Below, piece by piece: positions 23,177 through 31,993 of a DNA stretch of 44,383 nt (positions are counted from its first letter, which is position 1; the number at the start of each line of letters is the position of its first letter). The notes beneath the pieces are model-generated. The model saw nothing but the letters and a program-made list of their open reading frames with translations. It was not told the DNA's origin and made no database searches. The position numbers were made by a program, and so were the translations under genes. This DNA is from Acidovorax delafieldii. Its GTDB lineage: Bacteria > Pseudomonadota > Gammaproteobacteria > Burkholderiales > Burkholderiaceae_C. The stretch lies in NCBI GenBank assembly GCA_002377855.1, contig DFQQ01000042.1, forward strand, positions 1 through 44,383. The letters are read 5' to 3'.

Positions 23177-24862
23177 TCAACGGGCTACTGCCCCGCCAGG
23201 CGGGTGCTGCAAGGCGACAAGTGCCTCAGCGTCTGTACGGTAAGTGGCGAGACCCGCCGCCGCAGGGATAACGCCTGCTTTGCGCAATGCCGTCTCTACG
23301 GGCAGTTTGAGCCCGCTCACATGCAGGGTGCCGCCCCGCGCCAGCATCAACGCATGCAACTGGGTAAAAACTTCCAGACCGGTCACGTCAATGCGATTGA
23401 TGGGCTGGGCGAGCAGGAGGAGATGGCGCACGTCGGGGTGGGTGCCCAACTCTTCGGTCACTCTACGCTCCAGCGCGCTGGCCGATGCGAAGTCGAGCTC
23501 TGCGTCCATTCGGAATGCCAGAACGTGCGGTGCTATGCGAACCAGATTCCAGAGGTGGCGGTCGCGGAGGCTGCCGTCAGGGTGCATGCCTACCTCGATG
23601 ATCCGTGGATGCAGGCGCTGGTACAAAAAATGGCAGAGGTTCATCAGCAGCCCAGCCAGCACCCCCCAATACATGCGAGGGGCTGTGGCGAGCGTGAGCG
23701 CGAAAGTCACCACGGCGATGACCGCCTCAACCCGTGAAACGCGCCATAGCCTGGTTACCGACGAAGGCTTGACGAGGCTGAACACGGCCGTGACAACGAT
23801 GGCAGACAGCGCCGAAGTGGGCACGTAGTACAGCGCAGGCGTGAGCCAGAGCAGGACCACCAGCACAACGGCAATCGAGAACACGGTGGCCCATCCGCTT
23901 TGTGCGCCCGCATACAGATTGATGGCCGAGCGCGAAAAAGAAGCGCTGGTCGCGAAACTGCCGCAGAGACCACTGCTGATTTTCGACAACCCCTGTCCGA
24001 CCAGATCCTGGTTTTCATTCCAACGCTCGCTGGAGCGCTGACTCTCGACCTTGGCGCTGGAGGCGGTTTCCAGAAAACTGACCAATGTCACCACCAACAC
24101 CGGCATCAGCAATGACGTAAAGCCGGAAAGCGGCAACCAGCCCGGCCATTGCAATACCGGCAGGCCTTGGGGCAGGTGGCCGACCACGACGCCACCAGCG
24201 TCAGCGTAGCCTGTGGCCCAGCTGATTGCCCCCGCCACCGTCACCACCACAAGGGCAGCAGGAAAGGTCGGCTTGAGCCGTTTTGCCAGCACCAGTGCCA
24301 CGACGCTGCCCAGGCCAAATGCCAGCGCCGCAGCATCAAACAGGCCCAGCGACGGGGTGGCCCAGAAGGCCCCCCATTCGGAGCGCAGGCCCGTCAACGC
24401 ACCCAATTGAGAAGCCAGAATCAGCAATGCTGCAGCCTGCGTGAAACCGCTGAGCACTGGCGAAGTGACCACGTTCACCACCCAGCCGAACCGGGCCAGC
24501 CCCATGACGCACTGCAACGCGCCCGACATCAGTGCAATCCATACCGCCATTTGCACCCACTGCGCGCTGCCCGGTTCGGCGAGCCCGGTCAACGAAGTGC
24601 CAATGAGCAGGCTGGTCAGCGCCGTGGGGCCCACTCCAAGCCGTGTGGACGAACTGAAGAGCACGGCAACCAGTGCCGGAAGCAAGGATGCATAGATGCC
24701 GGTCACCAGGGGCATCCCCGCCAACGCCGCGTAAGCCACCCCTTGCGGCACGAGCATCAGCCCGACCGTGATGGCCGCCCAGAATTCACCACGAAGCAAC
24801 GCGGCAGACGGGCGGGGCCAAGACAGGAACGGCAGCCAGGAGCGGAGATGGATACGCGACAT
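23177..24862 (-). CDS. SulP family anion permease with STAS domain
   Basis: This 561-residue transporter of the SulP/SLC26 family moves sulfate, bicarbonate or organic acids. The SulP signature GLMLVPQGVAYAALAGMPLV is near residue 35, and 10-12 hydrophobic segments follow to about residue 410. The C-terminal STAS domain (about 430-545) has LLLLAQPINRIDVTGLEVF. The ATG at 24862 is chosen because the frame upstream is Arg/Pro-rich and non-homologous. It lacks the 39-bp sulfur element, so sulfate as substrate is not supported by regulation. It is divergent from the BON lipoprotein gene. Confidence 0.92.
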   Translation of the reverse strand: MSRIHLRSWLPFLSWPRPSAALLRGEFWAAITVGLMLVPQGVAYAALAGMPLVTGIYASLLPALVAVLFSSSTRLGVGPTALTSLLIGTSLTGLAEPGSAQWVQMAVWIALMSGALQCVMGLARFGWVVNVVTSPVLSGFTQAAALLILASQLGALTGLRSEWGAFWATPSLGLFDAAALAFGLGSVVALVLAKRLKPTFPAALVVVTVAGAISWATGYADAGGVVVGHLPQGLPVLQWPGWLPLSGFTSLLMPVLVVTLVSFLETASSAKVESQRSSERWNENQDLVGQGLSKISSGLCGSFATSASFSRSAINLYAGAQSGWATVFSIAVVLVVLLWLTPALYYVPTSALSAIVVTAVFSLVKPSSVTRLWRVSRVEAVIAVVTFALTLATAPRMYWGVLAGLLMNLCHFLYQRLHPRIIEVGMHPDGSLRDRHLWNLVRIAPHVLAFRMDAELDFASASALERRVTEELGTHPDVRHLLLLAQPINRIDVTGLEVFTQLHALMLARGGTLHVSGLKLPVETALRKAGVIPAAAGLATYRTDAEALVALQHPPGGAVAR

Positions 24863-25060
24863 GGGTCGATTGTCGCCGGGCGGTGCCAACGTGGGCCAGA
24901 CCCAGCGCTGGGTTGCCGAAGCACGTGAACGCCAGGGTGCACCGTGCCGCCTGACAGCGGGCACAGACGAAGTCCTACAAGCGTTTGGTCCAGTTCCCAC
25001 GCACAGGCCGACAACAGCGACCTAGAGTGCACGCATCTTTGTATCTGTCAGGAGATTTTC

Positions 25061-25585
25061 ATGAACGCTACAGGTTTGAGCGCCCCTACCCACAACTCCC
25101 CTCGTGCGCGAGTCGCCTCTGTCTTGGCTGTCAGCGCTTTAGCCCTGGGGCTGGTGGCCTGTGGGAAAAATGAGGAACCTACCGTCGGTCAGCGACTGGA
25201 CTCCGCGGTAGAAAAGACCGAGCAGGCCGCTGCCGACGCGCGGGCAAAGACCGAAGCGGCCATGCAGAAGGCCGAAACGCAGATGGACAAGAGCGCTAAC
25301 CGTGCAGAAGGGGCCGCAACCGATCTGGGCGACTCCGCCAAGCAGGCAGCAAACAACGCCATGGACAAGGTGGACGACGCCGCCATCACCGCCCAGGTGT
25401 CCGCGGGCTTGGCGAAAGACCCCGACCTAAGCGCTGTGAAAATCAACGTTGACACCCAAAACGGCGCAGTGACGCTCAATGGCCCGGCGCCCAACCTTGC
25501 CGCGAAAGACCGCGCCCAAACCATCGCCAAGAGCATCAAAGGTGTGACGTCGGTCACCAATTTGCTGGTGATTTCTGCAGGATAA
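25061..25585 (+). CDS. BON-domain lipoprotein
   Basis: This 174-residue envelope lipoprotein has a lipobox LVAC with Cys at about residue 36. Next comes an Ala/Lys/Glu-rich coiled-coil stretch (about 50-105; repeats such as AKTEAAMQKAETQMDKSA), and one BON domain follows (about 108-170; ITAQVSAGLAKDPDLSAVKI). BON domains bind phospholipid; OsmY-like proteins help under osmotic or envelope stress. AGGAGA lies six bases before the ATG. It is transcribed alone, with a 95-bp gap before the next gene. Confidence 0.88.
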   Translation: MNATGLSAPTHNSPRARVASVLAVSALALGLVACGKNEEPTVGQRLDSAVEKTEQAAADARAKTEAAMQKAETQMDKSANRAEGAATDLGDSAKQAANNAMDKVDDAAITAQVSAGLAKDPDLSAVKINVDTQNGAVTLNGPAPNLAAKDRAQTIAKSIKGVTSVTNLLVISAG

Positions 25586-25680
25586 CCGCCGGATGGGCGC
25601 CTGATCGGCGCCGGATCAATGCGGATCATTGAATGTGGTGCCCGGGAAGGGCCCGGCCTTCCCCGGTTTGTGGCGCTAAC

Positions 25681-26931
25681 ATGAATGCCATGAAGCCTGA
25701 TACCTCTGCATCCGAAGCCTCCACCCGTCTTATTCACCACGCTTACGAGCCGCCAGCCGCATTCTCTTCGCCCCAGCCGGGCGTATTCAAGGCGTCCACT
25801 GTCATCTTCCCCAACGTAGCGGCGATGCGAAGCCGCGACTGGAAGGACAAGACCGGCTACACGTACGGTCTTCACGGTACCCCCACCACCTTCACGCTAG
25901 AAGAGCGGTTGTGCGCTTTGGAGGGCGGGACAGAATGCGTGCTGGTGCCCAGCGGGCTGGCCGCCATTGCCACCGTGGGGCTGGCTTTGCTGCAAGCGGG
26001 AGATGAGGTACTGATCCCGGACAACGCCTATGGTCCGGGCAAGGATTTCGCTGTGGTCGAGCTGGCCCGGTACGGCATTACCCACGCTTTTTTTGATCCC
26101 CTGGATCCTGCCGATCTGGCGCGACGCATCACGCCGGCCACGAAACTGGTGTGGCTCGAGGCGCCGGGCTCCGTCACCATGGAGTTTCCAGACCTCCCTG
26201 AGCAGGTTCGCATCTGCCGCGCAAAAGGAGTGATCACGGCGCTGGACAACACTTGGGGCGCGGGCTTGGCGTTCAACCCCTTTGATCTGCTGCGCGACGG
26301 CTCCCTCGGGGTGGATATTTCCGCGCACGCCCTTACCAAATACCCTAGCGGCGGCGGCGATGTATTGATGGGCAGTGTGATGACGCGCTCGCATGCATTG
26401 CACATGAAGATCAAGCTCACCCACATGCGGCTGGGCTTGGGGGTGGGGGCCAATGACGCCGAGGCGGTGCTGCGCTCGCTGCCCAGTGTCGCGTTGCGCT
26501 ATGCGGCACACGATCAGGTGGCCCGGGAGCTCGCACGTTGGCTGCAAAACCACCCGGCCGTTGCCCAGGTGCTTCACCCCGCCATGGAATGCTCTCCCGG
26601 CCATGAACACTGGCGCGCTCTGTGCGGGGCTGCCAACGCAGGGCAGGGAGCCGCCGCGGGCCTGTTCAGCGTGATGATCGATGCCCGGTACACGGCCGCG
26701 CAGGTCGATGTCTTTTGCGATGCCCTTCAGTTGTTCAAGCTGGGCTACAGCTGGGGCGGCCCTATCAGTTTGGTGGTGCCATACGACCTGCCCAACATGC
26801 GCAGCGGAGCCACGCCCCACCTGAAGACCGGCACGTTGGTTCGATTTGCCGTCGGGCTAGAAGCATCGCAGGATTTGCAAAAGGATCTGGAGCAGGCGTT
26901 GACGGTGATGGCGCGCACGGCGCGGGAGTGA
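25681..26931 (+). CDS. metC: Cystathionine beta-lyase (Cys/Met PLP-dependent enzyme)
   Basis: This 416-residue enzyme cleaves cystathionine to homocysteine in methionine synthesis. LVPSGLAAIATVGLALLQAGDEVLIPDNAYGP gives the cofactor phosphate region, and SAHALTKYPSGGG contains the PLP lysine Lys220. GYSWGGPISLV near the C-terminus is typical of MetC. There are two possible ATG starts three codons apart (25681 and 25690), neither with a clear ribosome site. Upstream in-frame codons to 25633 are unlikely. It is a sulfur-amino-acid gene far from the sulfate operon. Confidence 0.92.
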   Translation: MNAMKPDTSASEASTRLIHHAYEPPAAFSSPQPGVFKASTVIFPNVAAMRSRDWKDKTGYTYGLHGTPTTFTLEERLCALEGGTECVLVPSGLAAIATVGLALLQAGDEVLIPDNAYGPGKDFAVVELARYGITHAFFDPLDPADLARRITPATKLVWLEAPGSVTMEFPDLPEQVRICRAKGVITALDNTWGAGLAFNPFDLLRDGSLGVDISAHALTKYPSGGGDVLMGSVMTRSHALHMKIKLTHMRLGLGVGANDAEAVLRSLPSVALRYAAHDQVARELARWLQNHPAVAQVLHPAMECSPGHEHWRALCGAANAGQGAAAGLFSVMIDARYTAAQVDVFCDALQLFKLGYSWGGPISLVVPYDLPNMRSGATPHLKTGTLVRFAVGLEASQDLQKDLEQALTVMARTARE

Positions 26932-27068
26932 CAGCGCAGCCGCGCCGCGGCGGTGGTAGCGCGCGGGGTGGTACTTTCCTCAGTGGTAATGCGTGGCGCA
27001 CTGCATTACGGTGTGGGCGTGCCCACCGTGTGTGGGAGCGTTTCCATCACCACTTTGCCGCACCGCCC

Positions 27069-27887
27069 ATGTCAGAAATTCCTGCTTCAGAGGCTGCTCC
27101 TGCCCATGATGCCGCACCCGTGGTCTTGCGACGCCTGGCCCTCACCGATCCTTTTCGCTGGCTCGCGCAGGGCATCCAGGACGTGCGGGCGGCACCGGGC
27201 ATTGCAGTGTTCTACGGTCTGTGCTTCTGGTTCATGGCTGTGGTGTTGGGCTGGGTGTTCCGCACCCGGCCTGAATACACCATGTCGCTGGCCAGTGGGT
27301 GCCTGCTGGTGGGGCCGTTTCTGGCAATGGGGCTGTACGACGCCAGCCGCCGCCGTGAAGCAGGCCTGGCGCCTCAGCTCAGCGAATCCCTGACATGTTG
27401 GGACAGCCACATGGGCAGCATGGGAATGCTGGTCTTGGTGCTTATCGTTCTTGAACTTCTTTGGGGGCGCGCGTCATTGGTCGTTTTTGCCGTGTTCTTC
27501 AACACAGGCATGCCTTCCACCACGGGCGTGTTGCAAGCCGTCTTCAACCCAGAAAACTGGAGCTTCGTTGCCGTGTACACGGTGGTGGGCGGGGTCTTTG
27601 CAGCGCTGGTGTTTTCGACCTCGGTCGTCTCTATACCCATGATTCTTGACCGGGATACCGACGCGCTGACGGCGGGTATTACCAGCATGCGCGTGGTGCT
27701 GGAAAACCCTTTGGCCATGTTGCTCTGGGGAGCCCTCATTACGCTCCTGGTGGGCGGATCGCTCTGGGTCGGTAGCGTGGCCCTGGTGCTGGTGGGGCCC
27801 GTGCTGGGGCATGCGAGTTGGCACGCTTACCGTGCGGCCGTGCAGCGCTTGCCTGTGGCCGCCAGTGCCGCGCCGGAGCTGGCTTAA
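27069..27887 (+). CDS. DUF2189 inner-membrane protein
   Basis: This 272-residue membrane protein has about six hydrophobic helices. It belongs to the DUF2189 family: the first loop has RRLALTDPFRWLAQGIQDV, followed by GPFLAMGLYDASRRREAG and DRDTDALTAGITSMRVVLEN, all conserved in it. The family's function is unknown; some members lie beside cytochrome oxidase genes, but here no respiratory gene is near. The ATG at 27069 is chosen over a much longer open frame that overlaps metC. Confidence 0.87.
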   Translation: MSEIPASEAAPAHDAAPVVLRRLALTDPFRWLAQGIQDVRAAPGIAVFYGLCFWFMAVVLGWVFRTRPEYTMSLASGCLLVGPFLAMGLYDASRRREAGLAPQLSESLTCWDSHMGSMGMLVLVLIVLELLWGRASLVVFAVFFNTGMPSTTGVLQAVFNPENWSFVAVYTVVGGVFAALVFSTSVVSIPMILDRDTDALTAGITSMRVVLENPLAMLLWGALITLLVGGSLWVGSVALVLVGPVLGHASWHAYRAAVQRLPVAASAAPELA

Positions 27888-27945
27888 GTGCTTGCCGTCA
27901 AGGCCAAGCTGTTACAGTGGACCTCTACTTCAGAAAGCAAACACC

Positions 27946-28125
27946 TTGGCAACACCTAACTACGGATACGAAAAACGCCAGCGCGAACTCGCAAAAAAGC
28001 AAAAGAAAGAAGAGAAGCTGAGAGCCAAAACACAGCGCCGGCCTGACGATCCGCAGACTGGACCAACGGATGGCGATCAGGGCGAACCAGGTCCGGCCGC
28101 GCCTGCAGAAGGTTCGGCAACCTGA
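27946..28125 (+). CDS. Small basic conserved protein, TTG start
   Basis: This 59-residue protein begins LATPNYGYEKRQRELAKKQK. The Lys/Arg/Glu-rich first half looks helical, and the second half is Pro/Gly/Asp-rich and disordered. I recall similar small proteins starting MATPNYGYEKRQRE throughout Burkholderiales, with no known function. The first codon here is TTG; no ATG or GTG in frame gives the same start. It ends before a strong terminator. Confidence 0.7.
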   Translation: MATPNYGYEKRQRELAKKQKKEEKLRAKTQRRPDDPQTGPTDGDQGEPGPAAPAEGSAT

Positions 28126-28217
28126 TCAGTCACTGATGGGTGCGGCGAGCGATGGACGCGGTTCGCACACACAGCATGGCGTCCAGCGGGGGCGCCTCCC
28201 GTGGTCCAGCCTGAACA

Positions 28218-28256
28218 GCCCGGTTGCCGTTGTTTTCAACGGCCATCGGGCTTTTT
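28218..28256. terminator. Terminator between small protein gene and tesA
   Basis: GCCCG (28218-28222) pairs with CGGGC (28247-28251), and CCGTTG pairs with CAACGG inside it. A T-run follows. It lies between convergent gene ends and terminates at least the plus-strand transcript. Confidence 0.8.
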
Positions 28257-28267
28257 GTTTGTGGCGA

Positions 28268-28948
28268 TCAACGCAGCAGTTTTTTGAGCTCGGGCCACAC
28301 ATTGGCCAGCATTTGCGGATGGGCTTCCGCTTTGGGGTGAATGCGGTCAGCCTGGAACAGACGCGTAGGGTCTGCACCGTCGGCCACGCCCTTGAGGAAG
28401 AAAGGAACCACCGCGGCTTTATGGGCTTTGCCCACGCTTTCAAACAGCGCGGCAAACCGGTTGGCGTAGTCCGTGCCGTAGTTGGGCGGCACCTGCATGC
28501 CCACGATAAGAACCTTGGCACCGGCCTTCTGGGCAGCTTGGGTCATGAAAACCAGGTTGTCCTGGGTGTTTTGAAGCGGAAGCCCGCGCAATGCGTCGTT
28601 GCCGCCCAGTTCGATCACCACATGGCTGGGTTGATGCTGCTTGAGCAGCCCCGCAATGCGCGACCTGCCTCCGGATGTGGTTTCACCGCTCACGCTGGCG
28701 TTGACCACGGACGCACTGATCTTTTCGGCAGCCAGCCGCTTTTCCAGCAAGGCCACCCAACCTGAACCACGGGGCAAGCCATATTCAGCGCTGAGGGAGT
28801 CCCCTACCACCAGAATGACTGCGGCCTTGCCGCCCCCGGGCGCTGCCTTTGGCTGGGTTTGTGCGAAGGCGCTGGGTGCGTAAACCCCCATGGCGGCGGC
28901 AGTGGCCGCGGTAAGGATAAAGTGACGCCGATGCAGATCGCGAATCAA
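28268..28948 (-). CDS. tesA: Arylesterase/thioesterase TesA (SGNH hydrolase)
   Basis: This 226-residue exported GDSL/SGNH hydrolase acts on thioesters, aryl esters or lysophospholipids. Block I is VGDSLSAEYGLP, block III is ELGGNDALRG, and block V is DRIHPKAEAHP, giving the Ser, Asn, Asp and His of the family. The N-terminus has HRRHFILTA and an Ala-rich stretch, a probable Tat signal. The start codon appears to be TTG, with AAAGG upstream. It is divergent from ybbA as in E. coli, with only 15 bp between the two start codons, so each 5' leader overlaps the other gene. Confidence 0.9.
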   Translation of the reverse strand: MIRDLHRRHFILTAATAAAMGVYAPSAFAQTQPKAAPGGGKAAVILVVGDSLSAEYGLPRGSGWVALLEKRLAAEKISASVVNASVSGETTSGGRSRIAGLLKQHQPSHVVIELGGNDALRGLPLQNTQDNLVFMTQAAQKAGAKVLIVGMQVPPNYGTDYANRFAALFESVGKAHKAAVVPFFLKGVADGADPTRLFQADRIHPKAEAHPQMLANVWPELKKLLR

Positions 28949-28963
28949 AGTAAAGAGCCTTTC

Positions 28964-29659
28964 ATGTCCGAATCCCCCTCATTGCCCGTGACCCCCATTA
29001 TTGCTGTGGAGCATGTGTTCAAGTCGGTGACCGACTCCACCGGGACGCTGGACATTTTGCGGGATATCGATTTCCGTCTGGCTCCGAGGGAGACAGCCGC
29101 CATTGTTGGCGCATCGGGGTCGGGCAAGAGCACGTTGCTGTCCATCATTGCCGGGCTGGACACCCCCACGCGCGGCACCGTGCGCCTGGATGGGCATGAC
29201 CTGTTTGCGCTGAGCGAGGACGACCGGGCGGCACTTCGGGCACAGAAAGTGGGGTTTGTGTTCCAGAGCTTTCAGTTGATGGGCAACCTGACGGCACTGG
29301 AAAATGTGATGCTGCCCCTGGAGTTGGCCGACCGCCGCGATGCACGCAAGGCCGCCACGGAAATGCTGGAGCGCGTAGGCCTGGGGCAGCGCCTGGCGCA
29401 CTACCCCAAGGTCCTCTCGGGCGGGGAGCAGCAGCGGGTGGCCCTGGCGCGGGCGTTTGTCGTGCAGCCGGCCCTGCTTTTGGCGGATGAGCCCACCGGT
29501 AGCCTGGACTTTGCCACCGGCGAGTCGATCATGCGGCTCATGTTCGAGCTCAACCGGGAGTTGGGAACGACACTCGTACTGGTCACCCATGACAGGGCGA
29601 TTGCGGCCCAGTGCGAAAGACGCATCACCATTGACGCAGGGCGGGTGGTGGAGAGCTGA
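28964..29659 (+). CDS. ybbA: ABC transporter ATP-binding protein YbbA
   Basis: This 231-residue ATPase is of the LolD/MacB-like group. Walker A is GASGSGKST, the signature is LSGGEQQRVALARA, Walker B is LLLADEPTGSLD and the H-loop is VTHD. Divergence from tesA identifies it as YbbA. In E. coli the partner permease gene ybbP follows at once; here a repeat and rlmB follow, so no membrane partner is adjacent. The ATG at 28964 is chosen because the frame upstream overlaps tesA. Confidence 0.9.
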   Translation: MSESPSLPVTPIIAVEHVFKSVTDSTGTLDILRDIDFRLAPRETAAIVGASGSGKSTLLSIIAGLDTPTRGTVRLDGHDLFALSEDDRAALRAQKVGFVFQSFQLMGNLTALENVMLPLELADRRDARKAATEMLERVGLGQRLAHYPKVLSGGEQQRVALARAFVVQPALLLADEPTGSLDFATGESIMRLMFELNRELGTTLVLVTHDRAIAAQCERRITIDAGRVVES

Positions 29660-29666
29660 TTTTAGG

Positions 29667-29723
29667 GAAAATAGGCTCCAGCGCTTTAATTTAAAGCGCA
29701 ATGTGCTATTAAAAGAATAGCAA
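29667..29723 (-). repeat. Dispersed palindromic repeat, copy E
   Basis: On the minus strand it matches TAGC-N5-GCGC-N11-GCGC exactly. The core GCGCTTTAATTTAAAGCGC is a perfect palindrome. It follows ybbA by 8 bases. Confidence 0.85.
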
Positions 29724-29806
29724 ACTATTTTGGTGGTTAAACTGAACCTGTTGTCACTTCGTCCGCGCGCGGCGGTGCCATCGCCCGGGGCAACGATAAT
29801 CCCCCC

Positions 29807-30556
29807 ATGTCTTCCCCCAAAGTCCTTTTCGGCTTCCACGCCGTGGGCGTGCGCCTGAAAACCGCACCCCAATCGATCATCGAGATCTACTACGAAGCCA
29901 CACGCCGCGATGCGCGCATGCGGCAGTTTCTGGACCGTGCCAAGGAGGCCGGTGCCCGCCTGATCGAAGCCGACAGCGTCCGCATTGCCAAGCTTGCGGG
30001 CAGCCATGGCCACCAGGGGGTTGCAGCGCGAGTGGAGCCCGTCGCCCAGGTCACGTCGCTCGATGAGTTGCTGGAGAACCTGGAGGCGGCAGGCATTGAG
30101 CAGCCGTTGCTCCTCGTGCTGGACGGCGTTACCGATCCTCACAACCTGGGCGCTTGCCTGCGGGTGGCCGATGGCGCTGGTGCGCACGCCGTGATTGCGC
30201 CCAAGGACCATGCCGTGGGTATCAACGCCACGGTGGCAAAAGTGGCCAGCGGCGCCGCCGAAACCATGCCTTACTTCATGGTGACCAACCTGGCGCGCAC
30301 GCTCAATGAACTCAAGGAGCGCAACATCTGGTGCATCGGCACCAGTGATGACGCGCCCAAGACGGTCTACCAAGTCGACCTCAAGGGCCCGGTGGCACTG
30401 GTGCTGGGTGCGGAAGGCGACGGCATGCGCCAACTCACACGCAAAACCTGTGACGAGCTGGTTTCCATCCCCATGAAGGGGGCGGTGGAGAGTTTGAACG
30501 TTTCGGTCGCCAGTGGCGTGTGCCTGTACGAGGCCCTGCGCCAGCGCTCGCTCTAA
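29807..30556 (+). CDS. rlmB: 23S rRNA (guanosine-2'-O-)-methyltransferase RlmB
   Basis: This 249-residue SPOUT enzyme methylates G2251 of 23S rRNA. The N-terminal substrate-binding domain (about 1-80) begins VLFGFHAVGVRLK. The three SpoU motifs are DPHNLGACLRVADGAGAHAV, LVLGAEGDGMRQL and IPMKGAVESLNVSVA, forming the SAM-binding knot. No good ribosome site is visible before the ATG, and its start agrees with homologues. It stands alone; rnr, its frequent partner, is absent. Confidence 0.93.
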   Translation: MSSPKVLFGFHAVGVRLKTAPQSIIEIYYEATRRDARMRQFLDRAKEAGARLIEADSVRIAKLAGSHGHQGVAARVEPVAQVTSLDELLENLEAAGIEQPLLLVLDGVTDPHNLGACLRVADGAGAHAVIAPKDHAVGINATVAKVASGAAETMPYFMVTNLARTLNELKERNIWCIGTSDDAPKTVYQVDLKGPVALVLGAEGDGMRQLTRKTCDELVSIPMKGAVESLNVSVASGVCLYEALRQRSL

Positions 30557-30727
30557 AAGGGCGCTTTGCCTGGCGCCGGCCTGCGTGGCACTTTGAAGTC
30601 TGCGCGGCGATGCGGTGTCTGGGAGTGCACGATCTGTTGCATCCGCAACGATTTGTCGCCTACTCGACTCGACAGCGACGATTGCAGGGTTAGCCTAACG
30701 GGTTTTGCACCTTCAGGCCCCTTTCTC

Positions 30728-31894
30728 ATGAGTCGTAGACACTTTCTATTGCGTGCCACCCAAGCTGCTGCGGCGGTGGGCATTCCCGCCTGGACGCACT
30801 CGGCACTGGCTGCGGACGAGGCATTGTCCGCAAAGCACCTCACGCTGGGCTGCTCCATCGCACTCACAGGGCCGCTGGGGGTGGCGGGCACCGAGCAGGT
30901 GGCGGGCATGAAGGCGGCCTTTGCAGAGCTGAATGCTGCAGGTGGCGTGCATGGCCGTGAAATCAGGCTAGATGTACGTGACGATGGCTATGTGGCCAGT
31001 CGCACATCGCAAAACGTGGCGGGCATGCTGGAGGCGCAGTCGGTTTTCGCGCTGATCTCGCCCCTGGGCACTGCCAACACCGCAGCCATCTTGCCCATGG
31101 TCGAGGGCAAAGGTGTGCCCACGGTGGGCCCGGTCACTGGCGCCACGTCACTGCGTTCCGCCGACCAGCGCAATGTCTTTTTCCTGCGCCCCAGCTACCG
31201 CGACGAGTCGTTGCGCCTGGTCAAACAGGTGGTAGAGATGGGCCTCAAGCGCATTGCCGTGGTGTACCTGGACAACCCGTTCGGCAAAGAGGTGCTCAAG
31301 GACATGTCGAAGGCGCTGGACGATGCAAAGGTCGAGCGGTCTGGAGAGTTTGCGCTGGCGGTGGACGGAAAGAACGCAGCCGAGCTGGCCGACAAGGTGG
31401 CCGCAGACCGCCCCGGCGCCGTGCTGTTGGCCACCACGGGCACTGCCAACACTGCGTTTGTGCTGGCGTTCCGGGGCAAGGCGCAAGGCGTTCCGTTGGC
31501 CGGGTTGTCGGTATCGGTGGTGTCGTCTGAACTGCCCAAGCTGGCCGCCGCAACGCGCGGGCTCGCGCTGGTGCAGGTGTTCCCCGACGCCAATTCGCAG
31601 AAGTCGGTTGTGGTGCGCAAGTTCCAGTCAACGATGAAGGCAGTGGGGGCCAATCCCGCGCATCTCAACAGCACCAGCAGCCTGGAAGGTTGGCTCAACG
31701 CACAAGTGATGATCGAGGGACTCAAGAACGCAGGCAAGGAGCCCACGCGCGACAGGCTACGCAGCGGCTTGGCAGGTATCCGCGCGTTGTCTTTTGGTGA
31801 CTTCAGCGTCGGGTTTGGCGGCAAGGCGCCCTTCGTGGGATCGGACGCCATGTACCTCGCCGTGTATGGCGAGAACGCCCGCCGCATCAGCTAG
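30728..31894 (+). CDS. Periplasmic binding protein, branched-chain amino acid (LivK) type
   Basis: This 388-residue receptor is of the Peripla_BP_6 family, binding amino acids, amides or aromatics. The N-terminus has SRRHFLLRATQAAAAVG, a probable Tat signal ending near ALAA. LGCSIALTGPLGVAGTEQ and FAELNAAGGVHGREIRL are family motifs. No permease or ATPase gene is adjacent, so it either serves a transporter elsewhere or acts as a ligand receptor. The upstream 171 bp contain GTTGC-N4-GCAAC (30636-30649) and GTTAG-C-CTAAC (30689-30699), possible operators. Confidence 0.88.
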   Translation: MSRRHFLLRATQAAAAVGIPAWTHSALAADEALSAKHLTLGCSIALTGPLGVAGTEQVAGMKAAFAELNAAGGVHGREIRLDVRDDGYVASRTSQNVAGMLEAQSVFALISPLGTANTAAILPMVEGKGVPTVGPVTGATSLRSADQRNVFFLRPSYRDESLRLVKQVVEMGLKRIAVVYLDNPFGKEVLKDMSKALDDAKVERSGEFALAVDGKNAAELADKVAADRPGAVLLATTGTANTAFVLAFRGKAQGVPLAGLSVSVVSSELPKLAAATRGLALVQVFPDANSQKSVVVRKFQSTMKAVGANPAHLNSTSSLEGWLNAQVMIEGLKNAGKEPTRDRLRSGLAGIRALSFGDFSVGFGGKAPFVGSDAMYLAVYGENARRIS

Positions 31895-31993
31895 GGACGG
31901 GGGCGGGGCGATAACGAAGACGGTGGCCGTGTGGAGCAGGGCAGACCTTGCGCGCAGCCAAACGCTTCAAACAAGGCGCGGCTTGGCACTACC

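Noticed and set aside
24863..25060. Possible third copy of the sulfur element between the SulP and BON genes
   Set aside because: No match to ATATATTC or GTTTTAAAG; the region is GC-rich, so SulP is not placed in the same regulon.
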